A stretch of DNA of 64,000 nt, taken from contig JAMZAV010002227.1 of NCBI GenBank assembly GCA_024449915.1, forward strand, positions 1 through 64,000, given 5' to 3'. A model generated the notes under the pieces. That model saw nothing but the letters and a program-made list of their open reading frames with translations. It was not told the origin of the DNA and searched no databases. The translations under genes and the position numbers were made by a program. Of the stretch, positions 43,677-54,933 are shown in pieces. This DNA comes from Sweltsa coloradensis (Eukaryota > Arthropoda > Insecta > Plecoptera > Chloroperlidae). How positions within the stretch are numbered: the stretch's first letter is position 1; each line of letters begins with the position of its first letter.

Positions 43677-44354
43677 TCAGTACTGGTTGAGCTGAAGAAT
43701 ACAGATTAAAATTATGAAAGTATTAGTCTTATGGACAGCAGCGCTTTTACTTAGAAAGGCACACTTTAGAAATTGCCAAAACAAGCGGCTTTGAGGAATT
43801 TGTTCAATACTCAATCCTCGAAATCGTCGTCTTCCTACTGACCGTGACCAATCTCAGATGACAACCGACGATCCTGACAGTCAATTTTAGTAAAGTTCCA
43901 ATAACAAATCCTGACGTTCAGACGTTCATTTGACTGCAGTAAATCCCCCGTCGATTCTGGACGTTCGGTCGATTCACTTGTCTTGAGGTTCCACTTACGA
44001 AGTTATTTTGAATTTCAAAAATATTTGTGTATTTTTTAGTTGCAACAATCGAATATTATTCCATCGGTTCGAATAACAATCCGTTTAATAAATAACCAAA
44101 TTTGGATTTCACAATAAATCACAACGATGTTCGTTTAAACTTTCCTCCGCTTTGACAGTCACTCAAAATGTAAACACCGCCATTTTGTATTGACATCTTC
44201 GACACTCATCCAAAAATCAGGTCGATTATTACATCAGCCAATCAGGATCCAGAAGCTGCGACCAATTACAGAGCTCGGTGGATTTGCAAATCTGCGATTT
44301 CAAAGAAGCCGGTTTGGCCTAGAGAAATCAAATTCAGATTCAAAACAGAAACGT
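43677..44354. other. Interval without recognised features
   Basis: A repeated CTGACGTTCAGACGTTC-like patch lies near 43,910. No gene is supported. Confidence 0.35.
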
Positions 44355-46948
44355 AGCATGAACTTAATTTTGGGACTATAAATTTTTAAAATAATACTTG
44401 CATTGTGTATATTTGATACTTCTTTTGGCATTTTATATGTGTTAATTGAGTGACAACTACAATTATTGAGATATATGTTCAGGTAATTCTTCATTTAAAT
44501 TCTTTATTAATCGGTGAGTTATATAAATTTGTTTCAGGACATGACAATTCTGATTTATTAGCATTATGCTGGAAAAGTAGTATATTTTTATGACGATCGA
44601 TCGAGTTTTAGTTGTACATAACAATACATGTCAAAAGAGAGATAATTTAACTAAAATGTAAATCATTTGGTGATTAATTAATTTAAATCATTAGTTTTTT
44701 CTTAACATTTATTCGCCTTTAAACTAGCTTTAAAATGATTCCAAGGTCGGCTACATTGTGTTAATTTTACAAAATAAATTGAGATTATTGTCATTATTTT
44801 TAATCGATTGATTTAATTGAATTAATAGGTAAGTGATTGGAATTAATTTTTGGAACTAATATTTTTGGTTCATTATGGTCATATTGTTCTTGTGTGATAC
44901 ACTACGTGACTTTGTACGTGAATAAGAAACTTTTAATTGGGTTTTAATTAATGCCTAATTAATTAACTAGGAAACGCTCTGTTGGACGCGTTGATAAGCG
45001 AGCACGTGCTATATCTAGACCCACGTTCGCTGTCCACGGGGCCATGTTTCCAATATTATTTATTATTGCCAAGGTAGGCCTATTGGGTAAACCTTTAATT
45101 TGTGGATAAAATCCACCGCCATCTAGACCTTGACATCATTTTTTTGGAAAACGTAACAAATAATACACTGCTTCCTCGATAGTATTTTGATTACTTCTAG
45201 GTGGCAGTGCATAGTGCGAAACTCGTGCGAGTTTTTGTTGCCATGGAACGTTACTTTTGTTAAATGTAATTTCCATCTACACTACTTATCGGATCAAAAT
45301 AAAATTAACATATTCGTGACCGGACGGACATTCTAAATGATTTGGCCACCTCAGATTTTGTCGCCGTTTAGTTTTTAAAAAAAAACTTTCGATTAACTTT
45401 AATGTAACTTTTTAACTTATGGAACGATTTTGCCACAAAGTAATGGCATTCAATCTGGAACAAAGCTTGCGGATGGTCAAAATTTTAACTCGATCCGAGC
45501 CTCCGTTCGAACGTTATGGCGAGACATACAAACGAAAAAGAAAAAAAAAAACAAAACAAAAAAACATAACCAGTGACTATTTTTTCCGGCAGAGTCAAAT
45601 GGAAACGCTCGCTTCGCTCTCTTAATTAATTTACTAAAAAAAAAGGGATTTTGTTCGGGACATTATATTTTGGATGTATTGGCGTTATTTAAGTATTGTC
45701 TGAAAATTTTAAGACAATCTAGCGAATTCTAGCAGAAAATAATAATATATATATACCAAAAAGTGCTATAATTGCAATACATTGTAATAATATATAAATA
45801 TATATAAAACTATTGTATGAACGGTAAAATTTCTTTCAATATTTTTTGTAGAGCATTATTAAACCGAATAAATAAAACCAAGTTTATCCAAATCTGATGA
45901 TTACATCTTGAGTAACAGCAATTTAAGAATTATTTTGGTGGCCATTTGTGGACGCCATGACAGATGACTTATTTGCTACCATGCGTGTCTCCCGTAAAAA
46001 TAACATTCCAAAATGTGTATCTCCTTAATTTTGGTGGTGGTTTCCGGATTAGAAATGTTCCTATAGTTGTAGCAGCTTGATCAACGACTAATTAGATAGG
46101 TGGTACATCTACTACCGCAACCACTTTGCCTCTTTATTCCACAACATGTACGACCACCAGCGGTAAAGAAAAACAGTCAATGTTGACTCTGCCCCCGACG
46201 TGAGAATGTGGGATGGGTGCCACAATGCGAGCACAGACTCTTCTCTGTGAGAGGGAGGGTTAACACACACACACTCTCTCTCCACCCTTGACGATCCGCA
46301 CACATTGTTGTAGACAAAGAGTTTAAGATGGAACAGAATTGTGACTGAATTACGCTTAATTAACAATTATTTTCAATAGCCTTGCTTTGTGGACCTTCAA
46401 GTAATGCAAATATATGGTAAGTAATTAAATTAATAATGCTGTTTGTTATAATATACTCTCCCAACAATCAGATAGCAACAATTATTCTGTGAATGAAAGA
46501 GGGATAGAAAATAGTGGGAACCACCGCTTTCTCGATGTTTCTGCATGGATACTTTGTGCAATGAACCAACTGGCTGTGTAATGAAATATTGAAATGAGTT
46601 AGCAGAGAGATGGAAAAGAGGATTGTTTAAATAAAATAATGGTATTTGGGAACAAATAAATCATGGAGATGGAAGTTTTTTTCGTATTCTTTATAGATTT
46701 GAAGTATTTTTTGTTAACCAGTCACAGTAGTGACCTGACTATATTAAGTATTACCTTGGCCTTGGTAGAGACAAGTCATCAGTAAAACTGGCGCCCATCT
46801 AGAAGATTTTGAGTGGAATCGTTTGTTTCCTGCTATTATTGGCATAAGGACATACATCTTTACAAATTGTCAAGAGTAAGGGGTGAGTTTTGAACTAGGT
46901 TATTTATCATGTCGGAATTCAACCAAATTTTTTACTTTGAAAGATTTA
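44355..46948 (+). repeat. Left arm of a ~6-kb inverted repeat
   Basis: It starts AGCATGAACTTAATTTTGG and is mirrored by 47,236-50,359. Shared blocks include GACGATCGATCGAGTTTTAG, AAGTGCTATAATTGCAATAC, GTGAGAATGTGGGATGGGTG and GGCGCCCATCTAGAAGATTT. A family A element (44,967-45,620) interrupts this arm only. A (AC)/(TC) run lies at 46,263-46,280. Confidence 0.85.
44967..45620 (-). mobile_element. Helentron-like element, family A, in the left arm
   Basis: It starts CTAGGAAACGCTCTGTTGGA and ends GGAAACGCTCGCTTCGCTC. The mirrored position of the right arm lacks it, which gives an empty site and shows insertion after the inverted repeat formed. Confidence 0.75.
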
Positions 46949-46965
46949 TGGGAAACATGTCGAGT

Positions 46966-47198
46966 TCTTATTGTCAGGTACCAATTAAAAAGAATGGCAC
47001 AAGTTTCAGGTTATATTTAGTTTCCAAGGTCTATCAGTACAAGGTTTTGTTTTTTGGTGTTAAGACTGAGCTGTGGCCTCCTGCACCAGGTGTATGGATC
47101 GTGTTCTTGGGCCTGATTTGCCTAGTTTTACTCGTGCTTATATCGATGATTTCATTGTCACATCGAGTACTTTTTCGGGGAATCTTGACATGTATCGC
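46966..47198 (+). pseudogene. Ty3/gypsy reverse-transcriptase fragment at the centre of the inverted repeat
   Basis: The frame reads SYCQVPIKK and VYQYKVLFFGVKT. Then, in another frame, it reads MDRVLGPDLPSFTRAYIDDF with FIVTSSTFSGNLD. These are RT palm motifs: the W-Q-V-P-strand, the F-G-V-K-T loop and the catalytic Y-I-D-D box. A shift near 47,060-47,085 separates the halves. The flanking arms contain no other retrotransposon domain, so this is a captured or decayed fragment of a gypsy lineage distinct from the Mag-like element at 54.6 kb. Confidence 0.7.
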
Positions 47199-49532
47199 GT
47201 GTGTTTCAACAACTATATGATGTTGGTTTCACCAAAAATCTTTCAAAATGCTAAATTTGGTTGAATTCCGACATGATAAATAACCTAGTTGAAAACTCAC
47301 CCACTACCCTTGATGAATTGTAAAGATGTGTGGCCTTATGCCAATGATAGCAGGAAAAAAACGATTTCACTCAAAATCTTTTAGATAGGCGCCAGATGTA
47401 CCGATGACTTGTCTCACCCAAGGCCAGGGTAATACTTAATATAGTCAGGTCACTACTGTGAATGATTTACAAAAAAAATACTTCAAATCTATAAAAAATA
47501 CGAAAAAAACTTCCATCTCCATGATTTATTTGTTCACAAATACCATTCATTTATTTAAACCATCCTCTGCACCCATCTCTCTACTAAATCATTTCAATAT
47601 TTTATTACACAGCCAGTTGGTTCATTGCATAAAGTATATATGCAGAACATCAAAAAGGCGGTGGTTTCCATATTTTCTATCCCTTTTTCATTCACAAAAT
47701 AATTGTTGCTATCTCATTGTTGGAAGAGTATATTATAACAAACAACATTATAAATTTAATCACTTACCATTATGTTAGCATAATATGAAGGTCCTCAAAG
47801 CAAGGCTATTGAAAATAATTGTTAATGAAGCGTAATTCAGTCACAATTCTGTTCCATCTTAAACTCTTTGTCTACGGCAGTATGTGCGGCTCGTCAAGGG
47901 TGGAGAGAGAGTGTGTGTGTGTAAACCCTCCCTCTCACAGAGAAGAGTCTGGGCTCGCATTGTGGCACCCATCCCACATTCTCACGTCGGGGGCAGAGTC
48001 AACATTGACTGTCTGTCTTTACCGCTGGTGGGCGTACACGTTGTGGAATAAAGAGGCAAAGTGGTTGCGGTAGTAGATGTACCACCTTTCTAATTAGTCC
48101 GTGGATCAAGCTGCTACAACTAAAGGAACATTTTAAATCAGAAAACCAGCACCAAAATTTAGGAGCAGGTAAAATACATATTTAAGAATGTTATTTTCAC
48201 GGGGACACGCATGGTAGCAAATAAGTCACCTGTCATGGCGTCCACAAGATGGCCGCCAAAATAATTCTTAAAATTGCTGTTACTCAAGAAGTAATCATCA
48301 GATTTGGAATAACTACGTTTTGTTTTATTTGTTTTTTATTGCTCGTCAAAAAATGTTATAAGAAATTCTACCGTAAATACAACAGTTTTAATTATATTTA
48401 TATATTATTACAAGGTATTGCAATCATAGCACTTTTTGGTATATATATAATTATTTATACGTAGAATTCGATAGATTGTCATAAAATTTTCAGACTATAG
48501 TAAAATACAAAAATACATAAAAAAATTTGAGTCTTGAAACGAAATTCCTGTAACTTTTTCATAAATTAATTAATTAAATTAAGCATTTATTAAATCCCAA
48601 TCAAAAGTTACTTATTCACGTACCAAAGTCACGTTGTGTATCACACAAAAACAATATGACCACAATGAACCAAAAAAATATTAGTTTTAAAAATTAATTC
48701 CAATCACTTTCCTATTAATTCAATTAATTCAATTAATTAAAAATAATGACAATTATCTCAATTAATATTTTTAAATTAACACAATGTGGTCGACCTTGGA
48801 ATCATTTTAAAGCCAGTTTAAAGGCGAATAAATATAATGAAAAAATTAATTAATAAAAATTAATTTATCACCAAATTTATTTCATTTTTGTTAAATTATC
48901 CCTCTTTTGACCCAACTCGTTAGCTTACCGTGGTGTGAAGGTCTAAGGGGAGTTCGCTCCCTGAACTTAAATCGAGCTTGGCTCCATGTCGTGCAGACTA
49001 CACGGGACATGGACGTAACGCTTCTCTGTCTGGTACCTGATTCCAGAAATGCATGGTGGTACCCAACTCCAGAAACGTCAAGTCCGTCTGGTTGAACGGG
49101 TGCCCGTGGTAGTCTGGTAGAAAGGGTTACCGAGGGAAAGCATAAAGATGTGTAGTAGGCGTTACTCGTAAGAGTCGTCGACGGGTACTCTTCGACGTTG
49201 CTTGGGGAAACCTTGCTAAAAAGAGTACTAATGGGGGGTGTTAAAGCTCCATCTTCCCCCGGAGACAGAAACGCCTGGCCGACTGCTCTTTGGGATCAGG
49301 AGGATGTCACCCCATAAGGAGTTGGACTCTTAGGGGCAATGGCCTTGGCAGTAGATGAAGACGGACCGATAATGAGGTGATGCAATTAAAGTCGCATCAC
49401 TCTCTAGGCGAGTCAGCGGTCGTAGTAAGAACTCTTTTCTTCTACTATGTTCTTATGTTGATGACGCCTTCCTTGAATGTTTCAGGAGCTCGGCGGGGGT
49501 ACCCGCCCAGTATTCCGAGTTCAAGAATAAAT

Positions 49533-49597
49533 GATGGCAGGCGCTTGAGGTGTCGGACTAGGGTATTCCCTGGATCTAGTATCCGAGCCTTGCCATC
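49533..49597 (+). ncRNA. Structured hairpin module 1
   Basis: The outer stem is GATGGCAGGC against GCCTTGCCATC. Then come the conserved TTGAGGTGTCGGA, an inner hairpin (TAGGG...CCCTG), and the conserved TAGTATCCGAG that pairs TCGGA with TCCGA. The call of a functional RNA or single-stranded DNA is inference from structure only. Confidence 0.45.
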
Positions 49598-49742
49598 AAA
49601 ACATGATGTCGGTATGGGGTTTGCTTGGGTTCCCGGGCTTGCTCTGTCTACCTGGGGATCCAGGTAGGCGGGTTTCACAGCAATCAACATCATGTTCAAG
49701 CGGTCGGAGCGGCTGAAGTGAACCAGTCGTGAAGATGACGCT

Positions 49743-49806
49743 AGCAACAAGCGTTTGAGGTGTCGGACCAGAACTAATTCTGGACTAGTATCCGAGCTTA
49801 GTTGCT
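49743..49806 (+). ncRNA. Structured hairpin module 2
   Basis: The layout is the same as module 1: outer stem AGCAACAAGC against GCTTAGTTGCT, conserved TTTGAGGTGTCGGA, inner stem CCAGAA-CTAA-TTCTGG, conserved TAGTATCCGAG. Stem sequences differ completely from module 1 but still pair. Confidence 0.45.
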
Positions 49807-49889
49807 GAAGTTTCGATGATGAGGGTAACCTCGGAGAGACAGCGCCTGGACTGGTGAGAAATGGGAACCTTTCATCAGGAAGGGGACGC

Positions 49890-49963
49890 GGTACCTCAGA
49901 CGTTTGAGGTGTCGATCCTGTGATCTGTTCTGATCACAGGTATTAGTATCCGAGTCGAGTGCC
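49890..49963 (+). ncRNA. Structured hairpin module 3
   Basis: Outer stem GGTACCTCAGAC against GTCGAGTGCC with bulges and one G-T pair. Conserved TTTGAGGTGTCG, a perfect 9-bp inner stem CCTGTGATC/GATCACAGG, and conserved TAGTATCCGAG. Confidence 0.45.
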
Positions 49964-50508
49964 TCAGCGGGGAGATTTCTGGAAGTTAAAGTCTCCGGTC
50001 TTGTCTCTCCAACCAAATTAGGGGTGGGCCAAAGGGGGTATATAGGCTTTGCCTAGGAGACCTCCTCCACTACTCAAACCTAATCCAATATGAAATGAAT
50101 TGAATATTTTTGTTATGTATTCCTAAAACTCGATCGATCGTCATAAATATATACTACTTAACTAACATAATGCCAATAAATCAGAATTTCCATGTCCCGA
50201 AACAAAATTTAAATAAAGAAATTAAGTGAAGAATTACTTATATCTCAATAATTGTAGTTGTCACTCATTAAACCCATACAAAATGCAAACAGAAGTATCA
50301 AATATAAATAATGCAAGTATAATTTTAAAATTATTAGTTCCAAAATTAAGTTCATGCTTCTTTTCGGTTAATTGAATTTCCCACAAATTTATTTTCCTGT
50401 AAATAAGCATTGCAAATGGTTCCCAGTATGGCTGTGTTAATTTTACACAACACATGGTGATTATATCAATTATTTTAATTCATTCAATAATTCAATTAAC
50501 GGGAAAGT

Positions 50509-51452
50509 AGCATGAACTTAATTTTGGACTATAATTTTTATAAATTATACTCGCATCGTTTATATTTGATACTTCTGTTGGCATTGTGTATGTGTTAATT
50601 GAGGGACAACAACAATTATTGAGATATAAGTAATTTTTTTACTTAATTTCTTAATTAATCGGTAAGTTATAGAAATTTTGTTTCGGGACATGACAATTCG
50701 GATTTATTGGCATTATGTCAGTTAAGTAGTATATTTTTATGACGATCGATCGAGTTTAATACATATGTCAAAAGTGGGATAATTTAACTAAAATGTAATT
50801 AATTCGGTGATTGATTAATTAATTTAGTTAATCAATTTGTTCAATGCATTTATTCGCCTTAAAACTAGCTTTAAAATGATTCCAAGTCGACTACATTGTG
50901 TAAATTTCACAACATTAATTGAGGTATTGAGGGGTTAATTGGTGTCATGACTTTGGTACGTGAATAAAAAACTTTTAATTGGGATTTAATTTATGCTTAA
51001 TTTAATTAATTAATAAATCAAAAAGTTACAGGAATTTCGTTTCGGGACTTTTAATTGAAGGCCCAATTGCAAAAACCAGGTAGCTTTATTTGTAACGGAA
51101 CCATTTTTTGTTGTTAATATACGAAAATATTCATACAAAATCCATCTTCGAGATGGTGCAAGAACTATGTAGCTCCTCCCATGCTTACAAATACCCACTT
51201 AAATGGAAAATGAGCTTCCTTCTGTTGGAATTGACAGCAATAAACCGGGCAGCTCCAACTCCAACTCGAAACTTAAAATAAATAAAAATGGATTTAACTG
51301 CTTTTTGCAATTGGGCCTCCAATTTTGGATTAATTAGCGTTATTTTAGTATAATCTGAAAATTTTATGACAATCAAGCGAGTTCTACTAATAAATAATTA
51401 TATTAATTTCAAAAAGTGCTATAGTTGCAATACAATGTAATAAAATATTGTA
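50509..51452 (+). repeat. Third, partial copy of the inverted-repeat arm
   Basis: From AGCATGAACTTAATTTTGG it follows the left arm for about 0.7 kb of matching sequence, lacks the family A insertion, and ends abruptly at AAAATATTGTAGTGCC. It stands in direct orientation to the left arm and is interrupted by MITE J. Confidence 0.8.
51059..51318. mobile_element. MITE J inside the third arm copy
   Basis: 17-bp perfect terminal inverted repeats (AGGCCCAATTGCAAAAA) bound 260 bp that neither large arm contains. A target duplication is not obvious. It is non-coding. Confidence 0.75.
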
Positions 51453-52830
51453 GTGCCGGAGCGCGTGGTCTAGATTTTACTAGACTGTACTTGACACAAT
51501 TGTAGAGACTATTTGATCCGTGATAATTCAGGAATGGGAGGATTTCTAGGTGTTCCCTATTTATTAAGCATGTGACACTTTGTACTGACTATAAAACTTT
51601 AATAAAATTCACATTTACTTACAAAGTACAAACAAGCCTAATTGCATGGTTGAAACTCAAAACACCTCCTATCCCTCCCGAAGATTGATTAGAAGAGAGC
51701 CAATATGGCTGATCAGAGTGTTGGGAAGAGGGGGGAAAACCCCCTGTTCTCCCCAACCCAGAGGCTGGGTCCCATAATGTTAAATCAATGGAGGTACAGT
51801 TGTTTCATAAATCAATCTTGAATGCAACACAAAATCTTCCATCTGTTGCATCCAAGTAGAAATACTCGTGACGTCGACAGAAACTGCCGAGTCAGCTACA
51901 GCTAATCAGTTACAAGTCACGTACTAAGAGATACTGACCCGCCATGTGCTCTGTGATCTGTGACGTAACAATGATTGTGTGGGAACCCAGCCCAATAGGC
52001 TTTCCAATCACTGGTATGATAAATCAATATTGGTTGTAACCAATATTTATTTATCCATCCAATGATTGCTAATCATGAATTGGACAAACCCAATCCATGC
52101 CAGTTGTTTGTCTATCTATCTATTGTCCTATTGTCCTATGCTTAACTATAGCTGGCACTGTTGATAAGTTATGCCTAAATACTATTGATTGATAATCAAT
52201 AATCGATGAGTAGTGATCAAAATTTCATCACTATATTACAGCCTTCCGCAATTTAAAAGAAGCATATATTTGAAATATTTATTCTTTTCTAGATTTGGAA
52301 TAATTTTGGGGATAACTTGTCAACAGTGTAGGTTCTCAGTTTTTGGAACTGACTGTAATAGCTCTAGGGCTCGGCTCAATATATCTGATTTTCCTTGGAT
52401 TTCGCTAATTTATTTAGGCTAGGTGCAACATAAACTTTTAAGTTTTCAAACTTTTCTTCCAACATGTTTAAATGTGGAACTGTATTACGCGCGTGAAGTT
52501 ACTTTCTTTAGTTGTCCTGTGACAAACGAAACTATAACCTGATCGCGTGGGAACTTGGATTTGATTTTTGCCGCCGGGAATGCCTGTAGTGGTTGTTGTT
52601 GTGTCATCGATCGATACCATTTATGCCGGAGAATTGCGTGTTTCCGTCGCGAGAGCGCCGGTAACCGAATCTCGGGCTTTCAGTTGGCAATACTGATTGA
52701 TTATCGATAGTCGATCGACTATCGATTGGGCGTCGTAGTTCGTTTGCGTCCCGTTAGGGCGGTGAGCAAACCGAAATCATTTGTGTACAACACTGGTACA
52801 ACATGTAAACATTGAATAACGACATTTGAA
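51453..52830. other. Interval before the 52.8-kb gene model
   Basis: Simple CTATCTATC-type sequence lies at 52,110-52,145 and short ATCGAT palindromes at 52,690-52,730. CG density rises from 52.5 kb, compatible with a promoter region, but no element can be named. Confidence 0.35.
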
Positions 52831-52941
52831 ATGTCACTTAAATCAGTTATTAGTTTAGGCCTAGGGCCTACTGTGGAAATCGGACGTATCGACGATAAGA
52901 GTTTGTCTGCAGGTGCAGGGCCAGACTCCTGTCCCACGGAG
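52831..52941 (+). CDS. Possible first coding exon of an unidentified gene
   Basis: An ATG in context GAAATGT opens 37 codons (MSLKSVISLGLGPTVEIGRI, then DDKSLSAGAGPDSCPTE) to GAG|GTAAGT. It lies after a CG-rich upstream region. The exon ends in phase 0. The protein is not recognised; a low-complexity N terminus is plausible. Confidence 0.4.
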
Positions 52942-53402
52942 GTAAGTGCTTCGCTTTGCGCTTCGCCTCACTCAGAGGCGAGATAGCCCAGAGATAGCCT
53001 CTGGGGTCGAGCTTAATTTGCACTCTTGGGGCGTTTTATCAACACGTTCCCAGGCGCGCAGGGCTGTTATCTTAAAAAGTTGCACGCATCTTAGCTTACA
53101 ATGTCCTGGGAGGCTAGCCTGTCAGGGCCTACGCGTTCATAACCAACAGCAAGCCAAGTGGGCAAGTAGCCTGGGCTACCCAGCGATTGGCGTCCAGGAG
53201 GAATCAGATATTTCGGACGGAACTACGTTTTAAATCGGCATTTTTTTGTGGGCTAGACCTATATCTACGCCTAGGGCCTTGCTTCAAGTATTTGTTTAGG
53301 CTGGTCCTAGCCTACCCTCCGTCCTTGGCTAGGCTTACTGCCGAATTCCGGAGACATTCGCGCCTAAGTCCAGTGCAGGCTAGGCTTGATCCTACAGCCT
53401 AG

Positions 53403-53479
53403 GCCTACCAGTTTGGAACCAAGAGGAAAACCAGCGTTTACAACGATTTGGATAAAAGTTCAAACCATCCTTCAAAAAT
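53403..53479 (+). CDS. Possible second exon of the same unidentified gene
   Basis: It follows CCTAG as acceptor and ends AAAAT|GTGAGT. Phase 0 at the start agrees with the previous exon. It encodes AYQFGTKRKTSVYNDLDKSS plus NHPSK, a basic, serine-containing segment. The acceptor tract is weak, and the stronger CAG six bases upstream would add an in-frame stop. Later exons were not found; the retrotransposon at 54.6 kb would lie in the next intron. Confidence 0.35.
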
Positions 53480-54566
53480 GTGAGTACTACTTTCAATAAT
53501 TTATTGAGTAATTACTAGGGCCTAGTTTGACTTTTAGGTTCTGGTTTTCAGTCAGCCGAGGTAGGTTACCCTACCTAGATATAGGTCGACCCAATAGGTT
53601 TGTTTGGTTTACCTAGTGTAGTGTAGACTTGTGTAGTGTAGGTGTAGGCCTTGAATCAAATTACACTACACTTTACCCAGGATAACCAAACGTTTTTCAA
53701 GCTACACTCTACACTAGATTCACTCACATCGAACTGTCAAACTAAAAAAACATAATAAAACAACAAACAGTACTGTTGAAGGCACTAAATGAGTCAAAAT
53801 GATAGAAAATGTGTACTATCTGAACGATGAAAAGCTATTTGGAACATAAACTTCAATAGTGCTTATCCTAATTGAGGTTAGAGTACCCTACGCATTTGCC
53901 CTCATCACAAAACATAGTGCCACAAATAAATACTTCGAATCAGTTTCTAATACGTAATTATAGACTATTAATTGATTTTAGGAGTTATATCGGATTGTCA
54001 ATGAAAGAATGTGTCATTCATCATGTTTTAAGCTGTTTCTCTTCAAATGTTGCGCCTAAATTTTTACAGCTACACCCTACACGACCTCCTAGAGCTCGTG
54101 TAGAAATTCTACACTTTACACTACACGAAGTCAAACCAAACGGCTACACTTTACACTACACTTTATACGAAAACGCTTTTTAGACATTTTGAGCCTACAC
54201 TAGTGTAAAGTGTACGTTCGTGTAGCAAACCAAACAAACCTATTGCCTTGATAGAAAAAAGAATTACGATTGTATTCTTATGTATAAGTATAATAATAAT
54301 TATTATTCATGCCCTTATGGCTTAATGTTTAGGCTAGGCCTAAATCATTTCTAGATTTGAATTTAATTGTAGCCCATTGTTGGTCTAGCTTGTTAGGCTA
54401 GGACTTACATTTTATACAACTCAAATTATGGTAGGACTAGGCGTGTGCCTGTGCATAGCCTACCAGTGGTAATATTTTCCCATTACCGAAATTACATTAT
54501 TATTATACTAGCTCTAGGCCTACATGCCTAGGCCTACAGTGTTTCACTGTGCCATGGCCTAAAATA
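53480..54566. other. Intron or intergenic DNA rich in TAGGCCTA and TACACT motifs
   Basis: 53,600-53,720 and 54,060-54,240 contain many TACACTACAC-like repeats, in partly inverted arrangement. The last five bases (AAATA) are the target duplication of the LTR element. Confidence 0.45.
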
Positions 54567-54798
54567 TGTCACATATGTGCACTCTCTAAAGTGTTGGTCA
54601 ACCTGCGAAAGTAAGTTAATATGTTCTCAGAGTTGTGGCGCGACAGTTGGCACCACTTGACTAGAGCCTAGGAATATAAAATGTCTAACTTGAATATAAA
54701 GTGATAATAAACTTATGATTGAAGCTTATTACGTGAGTACACACTTCTTATTATCCTTATCTATATCCTACATAACAATGTAGATAAAATATGTAACA
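54567..54798 (+). repeat. 5' LTR
   Basis: It begins TGTCACATATG and ends ATATGTAACA. A TATAAAA at 54,675-54,681 may be the promoter TATA box, and AATAAA at 54,706-54,711 the polyadenylation signal, consistent with a short R region between them or just downstream. Confidence 0.92.
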
Positions 54799-54816
54799 TG
54801 GTGACAGCGGTGGGAT
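54799..54816 (+). promoter_or_regulatory. Primer binding site, tRNA-Leu type
   Basis: TGGTGACAGCGGTGGGAT starts directly after the LTR. Its complement matches the 3' end of animal tRNA-Leu (ending ...CCCACCGCTGCCACCA) with one mismatch over 18 bases. Confidence 0.75.
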
Positions 54817-54933
54817 AAGAATAAAACCAGTGCTCACGGGATTTCAATAAAAAACATGTCAACCTAACCTCAAGTAAAAACGTGCTCCTGTCAAAACAGT
54901 AAAGGCCTAGCTTAATAAATAAGAAAAACAAGC

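Larger units (their letters stand above)
48911..50095. mobile_element. GC-richer 1.2-kb insertion with three structured hairpin modules
   Basis: The arm is continuous on either side (…CCCTCTTTTGAC before, TTGTTATGTA after), while the left arm lacks this block, so it is an insertion. Composition changes sharply to GC-rich. No frame codes for a known domain. The first 60 bases contain TAGCTTACCGTGG and GAGTTCGCTCCC, loosely like Pol III A and B boxes (weak). Three copies of a hairpin module lie at 49,533-49,963. No target duplication or inverted termini are evident. Confidence 0.6.
47236..50359 (-). repeat. Right arm of the ~6-kb inverted repeat
   Basis: It is the reverse complement of the left arm from TTTGGTTGAATTCCGACATG outward to CCAAAATTAAGTTCATGCT. 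It differs by scattered substitutions and is interrupted at 48,911-50,095. Confidence 0.85.

Noticed and set aside
46909..47264. Intact RT gene at the centre of the inverted repeat
   Set aside because: Only about 75 codons of palm motifs are present, in two frames, with the flanking codons belonging to the repeat arms.
49377..49750. Overlapping ~100-codon frames on both strands inside the hairpin-module insertion
   Set aside because: The GC-rich composition explains the lack of stops; the structured modules cross both frames and no protein family fits.
48911..50095. Hammerhead or twister ribozyme, or retrozyme
   Set aside because: No CTGATGA/GAAA core and no matching twister loops could be found; the module layout differs.
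54799..54816. tRNA-Ser primer site as in silkworm Mag
   Set aside because: The sequence after the LTR fits the tRNA-Leu 3' end much better.
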